From Pseudonocardia sp. TRM90224 (lineage in GTDB: Bacteria > Actinomycetota > Actinomycetes > Mycobacteriales > Pseudonocardiaceae), in the NCBI RefSeq assembly GCF_021245725.1, contig NZ_JAJGSX010000032.1, positions 1 through 64,000 of the forward strand: a DNA stretch of 64,000 nt, in the 5' to 3' direction. Made by a program: the position numbers and the translations under genes. Under the pieces are notes generated by a model. That model was not told the DNA's origin. It saw only the letters and a program-made list of their open reading frames with translations, and ran no database searches. Below, piece by piece: positions 25,119-32,913 of this stretch. How positions within the stretch are numbered: position 1 is the stretch's first letter; every line of letters begins with the position of its first letter.

Positions 25119-25397
25119 ATGGTGAGTTTCATCGGAGCCCTGATCGGCTACGTCCTGACAGCCTTCGTGCTGGTGATGATCGCCCGGCTGGTGGTCGACT
25201 GGGTCGTCGCACTGGGCAAGGACCCGGAGTGGGTCGGGAAGGTCCGCCAGGTCACCCACTCCCTGACGGAACCGGTGATCGCCCCGGTGCGGCGCATCCT
25301 GCCGCCGGTGCGGGCCGGCGGGCTTGCCATCGACCTCGCGTTCACCATCGTCCTGCTCGCGGCGCTGATCCTGCGGACGGTCGCGTTCAGCTTCTAG
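25119..25397 (+). CDS. YggT-family membrane protein
   Basis: 92 residues with two helices (about 4-28 and 65-88) flanking DPEWVGKVRQVTHSLTEPVIAPVRRILPP, the YggT signature. ATG 25119 has GGAGGA at 25105-25110. YggT proteins are usually near division genes or osmotic stress; this one stands alone. Its end overlaps the convergent TetR gene by 11 bp. Confidence 0.9.
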   Translation: MVSFIGALIGYVLTAFVLVMIARLVVDWVVALGKDPEWVGKVRQVTHSLTEPVIAPVRRILPPVRAGGLAIDLAFTIVLLAALILRTVAFSF

Positions 25398-25992
25398 CGG
25401 GTTCGATGTCGAGCGCGAGGTGGAGCTGGCGCGTCCACCAGCGCACGTGCGTGCTCGGGTCGTCGGCCGCCTCGCCGTCGAGGCCGGCGCTGCGGCGGAA
25501 GGCTGCTCCGTAGAGGGCCTCGGTGGCCATCGCGTGGTGCAGGGCCGCGACCGCGTGGCGGGTGTCGTCGACGGAGCTGCCGGGCGGGCGGAGCCGCTGG
25601 AGGGCGTCGACGACCGGGTCGAGCATGCCGCTGCCCGGGTCGCGCCAGCCTGCGGTGTGCAGCGCGACGGCCAGCTCGCCGTAACCGCCGCGGTAGAACG
25701 TTTCCAGTGATCGGACGAGCTCGCCGAGGTCGGCGCCACGGTCCAGCCAGGTCTTCAGGACGTCCTCGAGCGCGGCCCGGAGCGTGCGGCCGCCATGCCG
25801 GAGCAGCTGCGTGAGCAGCTCCTCGCGGTTGCCGAAATGGTGTGTGACGCCGGCGTCGGTCATGCCGATCCGCGCCGCCACGGCCCGCACCTGCACCGCG
25901 GCGACACCGCCTTCGGCCAGCAATGATGCGGCGGCTTCGAGGATCTGCCTGCGTGCCTCCGCCGGCGGTCGCCGCACTCTGGGCGAGCTCAT
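25387..25992 (-). CDS. TetR-family regulator
   Basis: 201 residues. The HTH is GMTDAGVTHHFGNREELLTQLL (about residues 41-60). The C-terminal helical domain shows no specific family. Divergent from the alpha/beta hydrolase with two matching inverted repeats between them, so it probably represses itself and the hydrolase. Confidence 0.92.
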   Translation of the reverse strand: MSSPRVRRPPAEARRQILEAAASLLAEGGVAAVQVRAVAARIGMTDAGVTHHFGNREELLTQLLRHGGRTLRAALEDVLKTWLDRGADLGELVRSLETFYRGGYGELAVALHTAGWRDPGSGMLDPVVDALQRLRPPGSSVDDTRHAVAALHHAMATEALYGAAFRRSAGLDGEAADDPSTHVRWWTRQLHLALDIEPARS

Positions 25993-26003
25993 GTGCGGCA
26001 CCT

Positions 26004-26055
26004 TACCTTGACACGCCAAGGTCATCGACCTAGCTTACCTTGACAGCTCAAGGTA
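26004..26055. promoter_or_regulatory. Two TetR operators
   Basis: TACCTTG, six bases, then CAAGGT at 26004-26022, and TACCTTG, six bases, CAAGGTA at 26036-26055. Centres are 32 bp apart, about three helical turns. They sit in the 72-bp gap between the TetR and hydrolase starts. Confidence 0.85.
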
Positions 26056-26064
26056 GGGGGAGAA

Positions 26065-26802
26065 GTGGCGACGATCTCCATCACGGCCGGCGATGCGACG
26101 CTGCTGGCCACGGTGACCGGCAGCGGTCCGACGGTCCTGCTGCTCCATGCGGGAGGGGAGCGCCGCAGCGTCTGGGCGCCGGTCGCGGAGCGCTTGAGCA
26201 TGCGCACGGTGGCCTACGACCTGCGTGGGCACGGCGAGAGCTCCGGCCGGGCGACGTCGCTCGCGCAGATCGCCGAAGACGTCGCCGAGATGGTGGTCCG
26301 CGAACCGCCACCGATCGTGGTGGTCGGCACCTCGCTCGGCGGGCTGGCAGCCCTCGCCGCCCTCGCGGAGCCCGCCACCGCGCAGCGCGTCGCCGGCCTG
26401 GTGCTCGTGGACGTCGTGCCCGACCCGGATCCGGACCGGGCCCGCGCCTGGCTGGCCGAGCAGGGCCTGGGCCGCCGCCGCGCCGAGCTCGTCGACGACA
26501 TCCTCGGATCGGGTTATGGGCTGGCCGCGGTGGCTGCGGCTTTGGAGGTGCCCATGATGCTCGTTCGGGCGGGACGCTCGGCGCTCGCCGACGCCGAGGT
26601 CGACCGGTTCCGCTCGGCCAATCACCGCGTCACCGTCGTCGAGGTGCCGGCGGCCGGTCACCTCGTGGCCCGGGACGCTCCGGCCGAGCTCGCGCTCATC
26701 GTCGAAGGGTGCGCAGCTGCGTGGCTTCGCCCGCCGCGGAGTGCCAGCGCGCCTGCGGCGACCAGCACGAGCGGCAGGAGGGAGGCCGGGGAGATGCCCT
26801 GA
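26065..26802 (+). CDS. Alpha/beta hydrolase
   Basis: 245 residues. Landmarks: LLLHAGGERRSVW (oxyanion loop), YDLRGHGES, nucleophile elbow GTSLGG (Ser about 89) and catalytic His in AAGHLVARD. GTG start. After the usual family end the frame runs on for about 35 low-complexity residues antisense to the acyltransferase gene, so its stop lies 145 bp inside that gene. Controlled by the divergent TetR. Substrate unknown. Confidence 0.85.
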   Translation: MATISITAGDATLLATVTGSGPTVLLLHAGGERRSVWAPVAERLSMRTVAYDLRGHGESSGRATSLAQIAEDVAEMVVREPPPIVVVGTSLGGLAALAALAEPATAQRVAGLVLVDVVPDPDPDRARAWLAEQGLGRRRAELVDDILGSGYGLAAVAAALEVPMMLVRAGRSALADAEVDRFRSANHRVTVVEVPAAGHLVARDAPAELALIVEGCAAAWLRPPRSASAPAATSTSGRREAGEMP

Positions 26803-28013
26803 TCGGTCACGAGCTCGTCGAGCCCGATCTTGCTCACCGTGTACAGCCCGGCCGCCGCCGCGAGGGTGCCGGCCACCGCGGCCGCCGTCCGGATCGTGCC
26901 GGGCGCCGGCGCCTGCCGCTCGAACCGGCGGAAGAGCATGACGAGGCCGAGGCATGCCAGCGAGCACGCGACCAGCCAGCCGGCCAGCGCCAGGAACCAG
27001 ACCGGGGTGTCCGCGGCCGGCAGCCGCGCCCCGACGACCAGCAGCCCGGCCTGCACGATGTAGCAGGCGGTGAGGTGCCAGCAGAAGACGGTCATGATCA
27101 CCGTGCTGCCCGTCGCCGCCGCGAACCAGACCCGGGGACGCTGCATCAGCGCGGTGCCCGCGCGGCGCAGGAGCAGCGCAGTGCCGACCAGGAAGAAGCT
27201 CTGCGCCAGCAGTGCGAGGTTGGGCGGCGCGGAGTTCGACAGCTCGTTGCCGGGGATGCCGACCATCAGCACCGGGTAGGCGGACGTACCGAACACCAGC
27301 AGCGCAGCGCCGGCCAGCCCGCCGACGGCGAACAGTCCCGCGAGCCGGCGGCCGCCGCGCTGCAGCGTCCCGTCGGCGTAGCCGTAGCCGAGCTGGTGCG
27401 CCGCGAGCCAGACGAACAGCATGTTCGCGTATCCGATGTCCGGAAGGCCGGCCCCGAGCTTGACGACGTCGACGAGCGCGACCGCCGCGGCGAGCGCGCC
27501 CATCACCGGCCACAGGCCGTACCGCTCGTGCAGCCGCATCATCGTCGGCGCCGCCAGCACGATCACGAGGTACACGCCGAGGAACCACAGCGGCACCGTG
27601 ATCGTCTGCAGGCCGACGGCGAATTGGCCGCTGTTGAACCCGGCGGTGTACATCAACACCGCGAGCCCCGTCCAGACCGCCACCATGACCAGCGCCGGAG
27701 GCAGCAGCCGGGAAAGCCGCGACCTCACGAACGTCCCGAGCGGCGGCCGGTGGCGTAGCGCGCGGGCGTGCGCGAACCCGCCGACGAAGAAGAACAGCGC
27801 CATCACCTGCCACACCCAGGTCGACAGCATCAGCGGCATCGACGTGCTGACATCGCCCGCGCCGTGCAGCGTGAGCAGGGCGACCACCCAGTGGCCGAGC
27901 ACGACCATGCCGATCGAGAACAGCCGGATCAGGTCGACGTACCGGTCCCGGCCGGCCGGCGTGGCCGCGGCGAGCTCCGCCGTACTCCGTGGGGACGTGA
28001 GCGCGTTCGTCAT
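26658..28013 (-). CDS. Acyltransferase-3 family membrane protein
   Basis: 451 residues with ten or more helices. Start of the family: RDRYVDLIRLFSIGMVVLGHWVV, with the conserved His in the first helix, and SRLLPPALVMV after helix 2. Such enzymes O-acylate surface sugars or lipids. The last 30 residues are low-complexity and overlap the convergent hydrolase gene. Confidence 0.88.
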   Translation of the reverse strand: MTNALTSPRSTAELAAATPAGRDRYVDLIRLFSIGMVVLGHWVVALLTLHGAGDVSTSMPLMLSTWVWQVMALFFFVGGFAHARALRHRPPLGTFVRSRLSRLLPPALVMVAVWTGLAVLMYTAGFNSGQFAVGLQTITVPLWFLGVYLVIVLAAPTMMRLHERYGLWPVMGALAAAVALVDVVKLGAGLPDIGYANMLFVWLAAHQLGYGYADGTLQRGGRRLAGLFAVGGLAGAALLVFGTSAYPVLMVGIPGNELSNSAPPNLALLAQSFFLVGTALLLRRAGTALMQRPRVWFAAATGSTVIMTVFCWHLTACYIVQAGLLVVGARLPAADTPVWFLALAGWLVACSLACLGLVMLFRRFERQAPAPGTIRTAAAVAGTLAAAAGLYTVSKIGLDELVTDQGISPASLLPLVLVAAGALALRGGRSHAAAHPSTMSASSAGASRATR

Positions 28014-28082
28014 GGCGATCAGATTGGCCAGCCGGGGGCGCCTGCGGATCCGAGAGACTACGGAGCGGCTATGACGGCAAGG

Positions 28083-28408
28083 TCACGCCGCCCCCCGGCC
28101 GAGGTGATGGGGCGTTCGTCGTGGTTCCTGGTCCGGGTCGACCCATCTGGGTGGGATGAACTCCGGTAATCCATCTACTATTCGGACGAACCATTCCGTG
28201 GCATGGATCTCCCGGTGATGCATCCTGCACAACATCACCAAGTTGTTGATTTCAGTGGGTCCGCCGTTCTGCCATTCAACAATATGGTGGATGTCGCACC
28301 AAGCTCCAATTCACGGGTCGCGACACATCGTTCTTCGAACGTCCCGACCAGGGTGTCTGCCTGCAGTTGTGCCACCCCGTCGAGGGCGGCCTGCAGGTTC
28401 TCGGACAT
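28083..28408 (-). pseudogene. 13E12-type DUF222/HNH gene with internal deletion
   Basis: The ATG (28406-28408) opens MSENLQAALDGVAQLQAD and continues to about residue 36 (ATRELELGA), where the reading switches directly to the C-terminal HNH part in another frame: CDIHHIVEWQNGGPTE, NNLVMLCRMHHREIH, ending near 28083. The start frame itself stops at TGG TGA about 20 codons past the junction. The roughly 300-residue DUF222 middle is missing, so this is a deletion relic. Its start and upstream bases match the gene at 1-167. Confidence 0.85.
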
Positions 28409-28632
28409 AACTCCATTTTAGACGTGGTGAAGATCCATAGCCACTCCAATTTCGACTTCATCTCTTGCTTTCGGGGTGGTCGGGTTGGGTGAGGAGCGTA
28501 TTTCCTGGTTGCGTCTCCTGCCGTCCCCGACCTGCACTCGAGTCCTGACGATCAGCCTGCGGGAAGAAGGTGGTCCTCTTTCCTGTGGTGCCGTCTAGAG
28601 ACGGTTCTCGCACCGCACACACCGGATGGCTT

Positions 28633-28688
28633 CGGCACACAGGTCATAACATGTGTGCCGACACCACCACGTGTGTGCCGTCGCACCA
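28633..28688. repeat. REP-like hairpin repeat, copy B
   Basis: CGGCACACA (28633-28641) pairs with TGTGTGCCG (28652-28660). Matches the copy at 16986-17040 in CACAGGTCAT, TGTGTG, CACCACC and GTCGC blocks, with paired arm changes (CG to GC), a sign of a maintained structure. Confidence 0.75.
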
Positions 28689-28726
28689 ACGGCGTGCCCG
28701 CCACCTACCGCCCCGCCAGGGAGACC

Positions 28727-28787
28727 GTCGACAACGACGTTCTGGCTGTTTGTGAGCGCTAACAACAGCCAAAACGTCGTTGTCGAC
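28727..28787. repeat. 24-bp-arm inverted repeat
   Basis: GTCGACAACGACGTT (then CTGGCTGTT) at 28727-28750 pairs with 28764-28787, one mismatch, 13-base loop. It occupies the same relative place in this repeat cluster as the 50-bp-arm hairpin at 401-534, but with unrelated sequence. Confidence 0.85.
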
Positions 28788-28802
28788 GCCCAAGACCGGC
28801 CC

Positions 28803-28920
28803 GCGCCGAAGGCTTGCCCGCCACCCACAGGTGGGCTGAGAGTGCCATCCCGGAGATCTGCCCGCCCGGCGAGGGCGCCCTTGAGAACGCGCGACCACCA
28901 AGACCAACCGAACCGCCGCC
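28803..28920. repeat. Interspersed repeat, second copy
   Basis: Repeats the blocks seen at about 359-410 and 545-608 without the hairpin between them: CGCCGAAGGC, GCCCGCCACCCACAGGTGGG, AGTGCCATCCCG, then GCCCGGCGAGGGCGCCCTT and GCGACCACCAAG. The rest of 28409-29011 holds no gene that could be supported. Confidence 0.8.
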
Positions 28921-29011
28921 CGAACCAGCCACTGCAGGACCCGCCCCGAGACATGATCACGATCTACAACGGCAGTACTGGGGTCGACGCCGGCAGGCAG
29001 GACGATGCGCA

Positions 29012-29758
29012 TCACCACCGGTGGGCGGGAGACCTACGGGACGCCACAAGCCGAGCCGCGGGATCCACACCCGACCAGGCCGCGGCGCAATTGCTCCAGA
29101 TCAGGTACAGCGCGAAGCCGCCGAGGCCGAGCACTCCCAGTACCGGTCGGGCAAGGCACACCGTTCCCCACGCGACCAGCACGGCGTACGTGAGCAGCGT
29201 CAACGGCGCCCGCCGGACCGCGAGCCAGGCGGAGGTACGCAGCAAAGCCGGCAGTGGCAGTTCCGGTGCCTGGGACAGTCCGGCGACCGCGACGAGCGCG
29301 GTCGGCACGCCGAGCAGCACCAGCACGCCGAGCAGCGGTCCGATCAGTGCCGCCCACGGCGTCGCCCAGATCGCGAGCACGTCGACGACCACGACGAACA
29401 GCAACCCGCAGAGCAGGGCCCACACAGCGGTGGCCCGCCCCGCGTGGCGCCGCGCGCCTCGCACGGCGTCGCGGAGCGGCATCGCGGTGCCCCGCTCCCG
29501 CGCTGCGGAGAACGCGTGGAACGCCGCCGCGATGCCGGCACCGAGCGGGACCGCGCAAAGCAGCAGAGTGGGCCAGGTCGTGAGGGGATCGGCGAGCAGC
29601 GTGAGCGCCGCGACGAGGGGCAGCGCCGAAGCGCCGAAGCACGCCCCCGCGACGAGAGCGAGGTAGGCGATGTCGAAGACCGCCTCGTAGGTCTCCGGCC
29701 GACGGAGCAGTGCGCGCACGTCGCCCGTGGTCCCAGCCTGCTCATCCAGCCTGCTCAC
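29012..29758 (-). CDS. DUF624 (YesL-like) membrane protein
   Basis: 248 residues, about five helices, with the DUF624-type opening RRPETYEAVFDIAYLALVAG. GTG 29756-29758 overlaps the permease stop (GTGA). DUF624 proteins are standard companions of sugar ABC importers in pectin and related loci. Last gene of the uptake operon. Confidence 0.78.
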   Translation of the reverse strand: MSRLDEQAGTTGDVRALLRRPETYEAVFDIAYLALVAGACFGASALPLVAALTLLADPLTTWPTLLLCAVPLGAGIAAAFHAFSAARERGTAMPLRDAVRGARRHAGRATAVWALLCGLLFVVVVDVLAIWATPWAALIGPLLGVLVLLGVPTALVAVAGLSQAPELPLPALLRTSAWLAVRRAPLTLLTYAVLVAWGTVCLARPVLGVLGLGGFALYLIWSNCAAAWSGVDPAARLVASRRSPAHRW

Positions 29759-30588
29759 CCCTTGAGCCCGCTCGTCGCGATGCCCTGGATGAACTGCCGC
29801 TGCCCGAGCAGGAACACGAGCACGACCGGGAGGACCGATATCACCGAGCCGGTCATGATCATCGCGTACGCGGCGTCGAACTGGCCCACGAACGACCGCA
29901 GCCCCAGCTGGACCGTCCACAGTTCGTTGCTCGTGAAGTAGATGAACGGGCCCATGTAGTCGTTCCACGTCGTGACGAACGTGAGCAGCCCGAGGCTGGC
30001 GATGGCCGGGCGGGACAGCGGCAGCATGATCCGCGCCCAGATGCGGTACTCGTTCAGCCCGTCGATCCGCGCCGCCTCGATGAGCTCGTCGGGGATCGAC
30101 TGGTAGTACTGGCGCATCAGGAACACGCCGAACGCGCCGAACGCCTGCAGCAGGATGATCGACAGGTGGGTGTTCACCAGCCCGAGCTTCTCCATGATCA
30201 GGTACTGCGGGATCATGTAGGCCTGCCACGGCACCGCGATGGTGGCGAGGTAGGCGAGGAAGAGCCAGTCGCGGCCGGGGAAGCGCAGCTTCGCGAAGCC
30301 GTACGCCGCGAAGCTGCCCGTCAGCACCTGCAGCAACGAGATGGTGATCGCGAGGAACGCCGAGTTGCGCAGGTAGGACAGCATGGGGATGCGCGTCCAG
30401 ATGTCGGCGTAGTTCGACCACACGAACTCCCGCGGCACCCATTGCGTCGGCACCGTGAAGACCTGGTTGTCGTGCTTGAGCGACGACGAGATCATCCACA
30501 CGAACGGCACCAGCACGAGCAGGCACACGACCGTGAGCAGGAGGGCGTAGGCGATCTTCCGGCCGCGGGTCGCAGGCGTCGTCGTCAT
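29755..30588 (-). CDS. Sugar ABC transporter permease (MalG-like)
   Basis: 277 residues, six helices. The EAA loop is IPDELIEAARIDGLNEYRIWARIMLPLSRP, with the coupling-helix Gly. ATG overlaps the stop of the partner permease (ATGA). CUT1-type carbohydrate importer inner-membrane subunit. Confidence 0.94.
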   Translation of the reverse strand: MTTTPATRGRKIAYALLLTVVCLLVLVPFVWMISSSLKHDNQVFTVPTQWVPREFVWSNYADIWTRIPMLSYLRNSAFLAITISLLQVLTGSFAAYGFAKLRFPGRDWLFLAYLATIAVPWQAYMIPQYLIMEKLGLVNTHLSIILLQAFGAFGVFLMRQYYQSIPDELIEAARIDGLNEYRIWARIMLPLSRPAIASLGLLTFVTTWNDYMGPFIYFTSNELWTVQLGLRSFVGQFDAAYAMIMTGSVISVLPVVLVFLLGQRQFIQGIATSGLKG

Positions 30589-31535
30589 CGGGCCTCCCGG
30601 CGCCGCTGGAGCTGGAACTGGAGCACCGTGAACCCGGCGACCAGCACGAACAGCACCAGCGAGATCGCCGATGCGAACCCGAAGCGCCCCTCCTGGATGC
30701 CTTGCAGGTAGATCAGCTGCGAGAGCACGATCGTCGCCCGGCCCGGCCCGCCGTCGGTCATCACGACGATCAGGTCGAAGATCTTGAAGCTCGCGACGGT
30801 GCACATGATCAGCACGAAGAACGTGGTCGGGCGCAGCCCGGGCAGGGTGATGTTCCAGAAGCGCTGCCAGGCGTTCGCCCCGTCCACCTTCGCCGCCTCG
30901 TACAGCTCGGTCGGGATCGTCTGCAGGCCGGCCAGGAACAGCACCATGTAGTAGCCCATGTCGCGCCAGACGCTCGCGACGATCACCGCGGGCATCGCCC
31001 ACGCGGTGCTCGACGTCCAGCCCGGCGGGTCGTCGACGCCCAGCGCCAGCAGGAACTGGTTGATCGGCCCCGATGTGGGGTTGAACAGCATGTTCCACAC
31101 CACCGCGACCGCGACCAGCGACGTCACGTAGGGGAGGAAGAACGCCGTGCGGAAGAAGCCGAGGCCGGCGAGCGAGCGGTTCAGCAGGAGCGCGAGGCCG
31201 AGCGCCACCGCCATCGTGAGCGGGATGTGACCGACCGCGTAGTAGACGGTGTTGCCGAGCGCGATCCAGAACGTCGAGTTCCGGAACATCCGCTCGAAGT
31301 TCTCCAGCCCGACCCATTCCGGCTCGTCGGTCCACGGACTCCAGTCCATGAACGACAGCGCGAGCCCGAACACCATCGGTACGAGCGTGAGCAGGGCGAA
31401 CCCGAGGAAGTTCGGCAGGATGAAGCTCCACCCCGTCAGGATCGACCGCAGTGTGCGACGCCGCGCGCGGGTGGCGGGTGCGGGCGGGCGTCGCGTCCGC
31501 ATGGCCGGCACGGCCGGCTCGGTGCTGATCACCAT
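30585..31535 (-). CDS. Sugar ABC transporter permease (MalF-like)
   Basis: 316 residues, six helices, EAA loop IPTELYEAAKVDGANAWQRFWNITLPGLRP. Long basic N-terminus with Arg/Pro/Ala-rich stretch. Partner of the MalG-like permease; 47 bp downstream of the binding-protein gene. No ATP-binding subunit is in the operon; a shared MsiK-type ATPase elsewhere is the usual solution in actinomycetes. Confidence 0.94.
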   Translation of the reverse strand: MVISTEPAVPAMRTRRPPAPATRARRRTLRSILTGWSFILPNFLGFALLTLVPMVFGLALSFMDWSPWTDEPEWVGLENFERMFRNSTFWIALGNTVYYAVGHIPLTMAVALGLALLLNRSLAGLGFFRTAFFLPYVTSLVAVAVVWNMLFNPTSGPINQFLLALGVDDPPGWTSSTAWAMPAVIVASVWRDMGYYMVLFLAGLQTIPTELYEAAKVDGANAWQRFWNITLPGLRPTTFFVLIMCTVASFKIFDLIVVMTDGGPGRATIVLSQLIYLQGIQEGRFGFASAISLVLFVLVAGFTVLQFQLQRRREAR

Positions 31536-31582
31536 GTCGCTCTCCTCGCGAGCCCGCCGCAGCGGCGGGCTCGTCCGTCCCG

Positions 31583-32851
31583 TCAGCGGACCTCGTTCTT
31601 CACACGGTCCCCGGCTTCCCGCAGCCCGTCGTCGACCGGCTTCTCCCCGGTCATGATCAGCGAGTGCTCCTCGGTGAGGATCGTGTCCACGTCGCTGGTC
31701 GTCTCGCTCACCGGCATCTCCAGCACGATCTTCTTGTCTTCGGTGAACGCCTTCTTCGACAGCTCGTCCGACGGCAGCGCGGTGAACGCCGCAGTCACCG
31801 CGTCCGAGCGGAAGGCCGGCACGACCCCGATGGCGGCGATCGCCTTGGCGCCTTGCTCACCGGCGGCGAAGCGGACGAACTCCTTCGCCACCTCGGCGTT
31901 CTTGGCCTTCTCGTTGACCGCGAACGCCGTCGGCGAGCCGAAAGTGGTCGTCCCGGCACCGGGGGCGAGCTGCGGCATGGGTGCAACGCCCCAGTCGACG
32001 CTGCTCTTGCCGCTCGCTATGGCGGCCTTGATCGACGCGATGTACCAGGTGCCCATCGGCAGCATCGCGGTCTGCCCGGTCTCGAACATGCTGCGGTAGT
32101 TGACCTGCTGGGTCCTCGCCGTCCCGTAGTCGAGCGCGGCGCCCGAGCGCTGCAGGTCCAACGCCAGCTCGTACTGGCTCTTCATGAACCCGTAGTCGCC
32201 ACCGAGCTGGTCGCCGCCGGTCTGCGCAGCCGCGATCGCCTGCACGACCGAACGCCAGGTGTGGTGGTAGGTGCCGTACACCTTCTGGCCGTCGGCCGTG
32301 GTGCCGCTGGTGAGCTTCTTCGCGAGCTCGCCGTACTGGGCCCAGGTGAGCTGATCCGGGTGCGGCAGCCCGGCCGCGTCGAACAGCTTCTTGTTGTAGT
32401 AGAGCAGCCAGAAGTCCTGCCGGTAGGGCACAGCGGCGTACTTGCCGCCGATGTCGAACGGTTCCAGCCCGGCCATCTTGTCGGTCGGCAGCTCGCCGAC
32501 GAGATCGGTGAGGTCGAGCAGCTGGCCCCGGCTGGCGTAGCGGGCGTAGTCCGTCACGTTCTTCATGGTGAGCACGTCGGTCGTGTCACCGCCCGCGAGC
32601 ATCGTCGCCACCTTCTCCGGGTAGTCCTCGGCGAGGATCTCGACGGGCTGGATCGTGACGTTCGGGTGGACCGCCTCGAACGCGTCGAACAAGGCCCGGA
32701 ACTCCGGCGTGCTCTCCAGGTTCCACGCCGAGACGGTGAGGGTCACCGGGCCGGACGGGTCAGCCGGCGCTGTGGCCGGCGACGAGCAGCCGGCGAGTGC
32801 GACCGCGGCGGCGGTCGCGATCGCGGCGAGTGCGGACGGGTAGCGCTTCAT
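31583..32851 (-). CDS. Extracellular sugar-binding lipoprotein
   Basis: 422 residues, family 1 solute-binding protein of a CUT1 importer. Lipobox VALAGCSS (Cys about 22). Landmarks: VTLTVSAWNLEST near the start, YRQDFWLLYYNKKLFDAAGL, and GSPTAFAVNEKAKN. Aromatic residues suggest an oligosaccharide ligand. Same strand and operon as the permeases. Confidence 0.93.
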   Translation of the reverse strand: MKRYPSALAAIATAAAVALAGCSSPATAPADPSGPVTLTVSAWNLESTPEFRALFDAFEAVHPNVTIQPVEILAEDYPEKVATMLAGGDTTDVLTMKNVTDYARYASRGQLLDLTDLVGELPTDKMAGLEPFDIGGKYAAVPYRQDFWLLYYNKKLFDAAGLPHPDQLTWAQYGELAKKLTSGTTADGQKVYGTYHHTWRSVVQAIAAAQTGGDQLGGDYGFMKSQYELALDLQRSGAALDYGTARTQQVNYRSMFETGQTAMLPMGTWYIASIKAAIASGKSSVDWGVAPMPQLAPGAGTTTFGSPTAFAVNEKAKNAEVAKEFVRFAAGEQGAKAIAAIGVVPAFRSDAVTAAFTALPSDELSKKAFTEDKKIVLEMPVSETTSDVDTILTEEHSLIMTGEKPVDDGLREAGDRVKNEVR

Positions 32852-32913
32852 TGCGTCTCCTGTTCGTGGGTCTGGAGGCGGAGCGGCGATGTCGTGGCGG
32901 TCGGCCGGACGGG

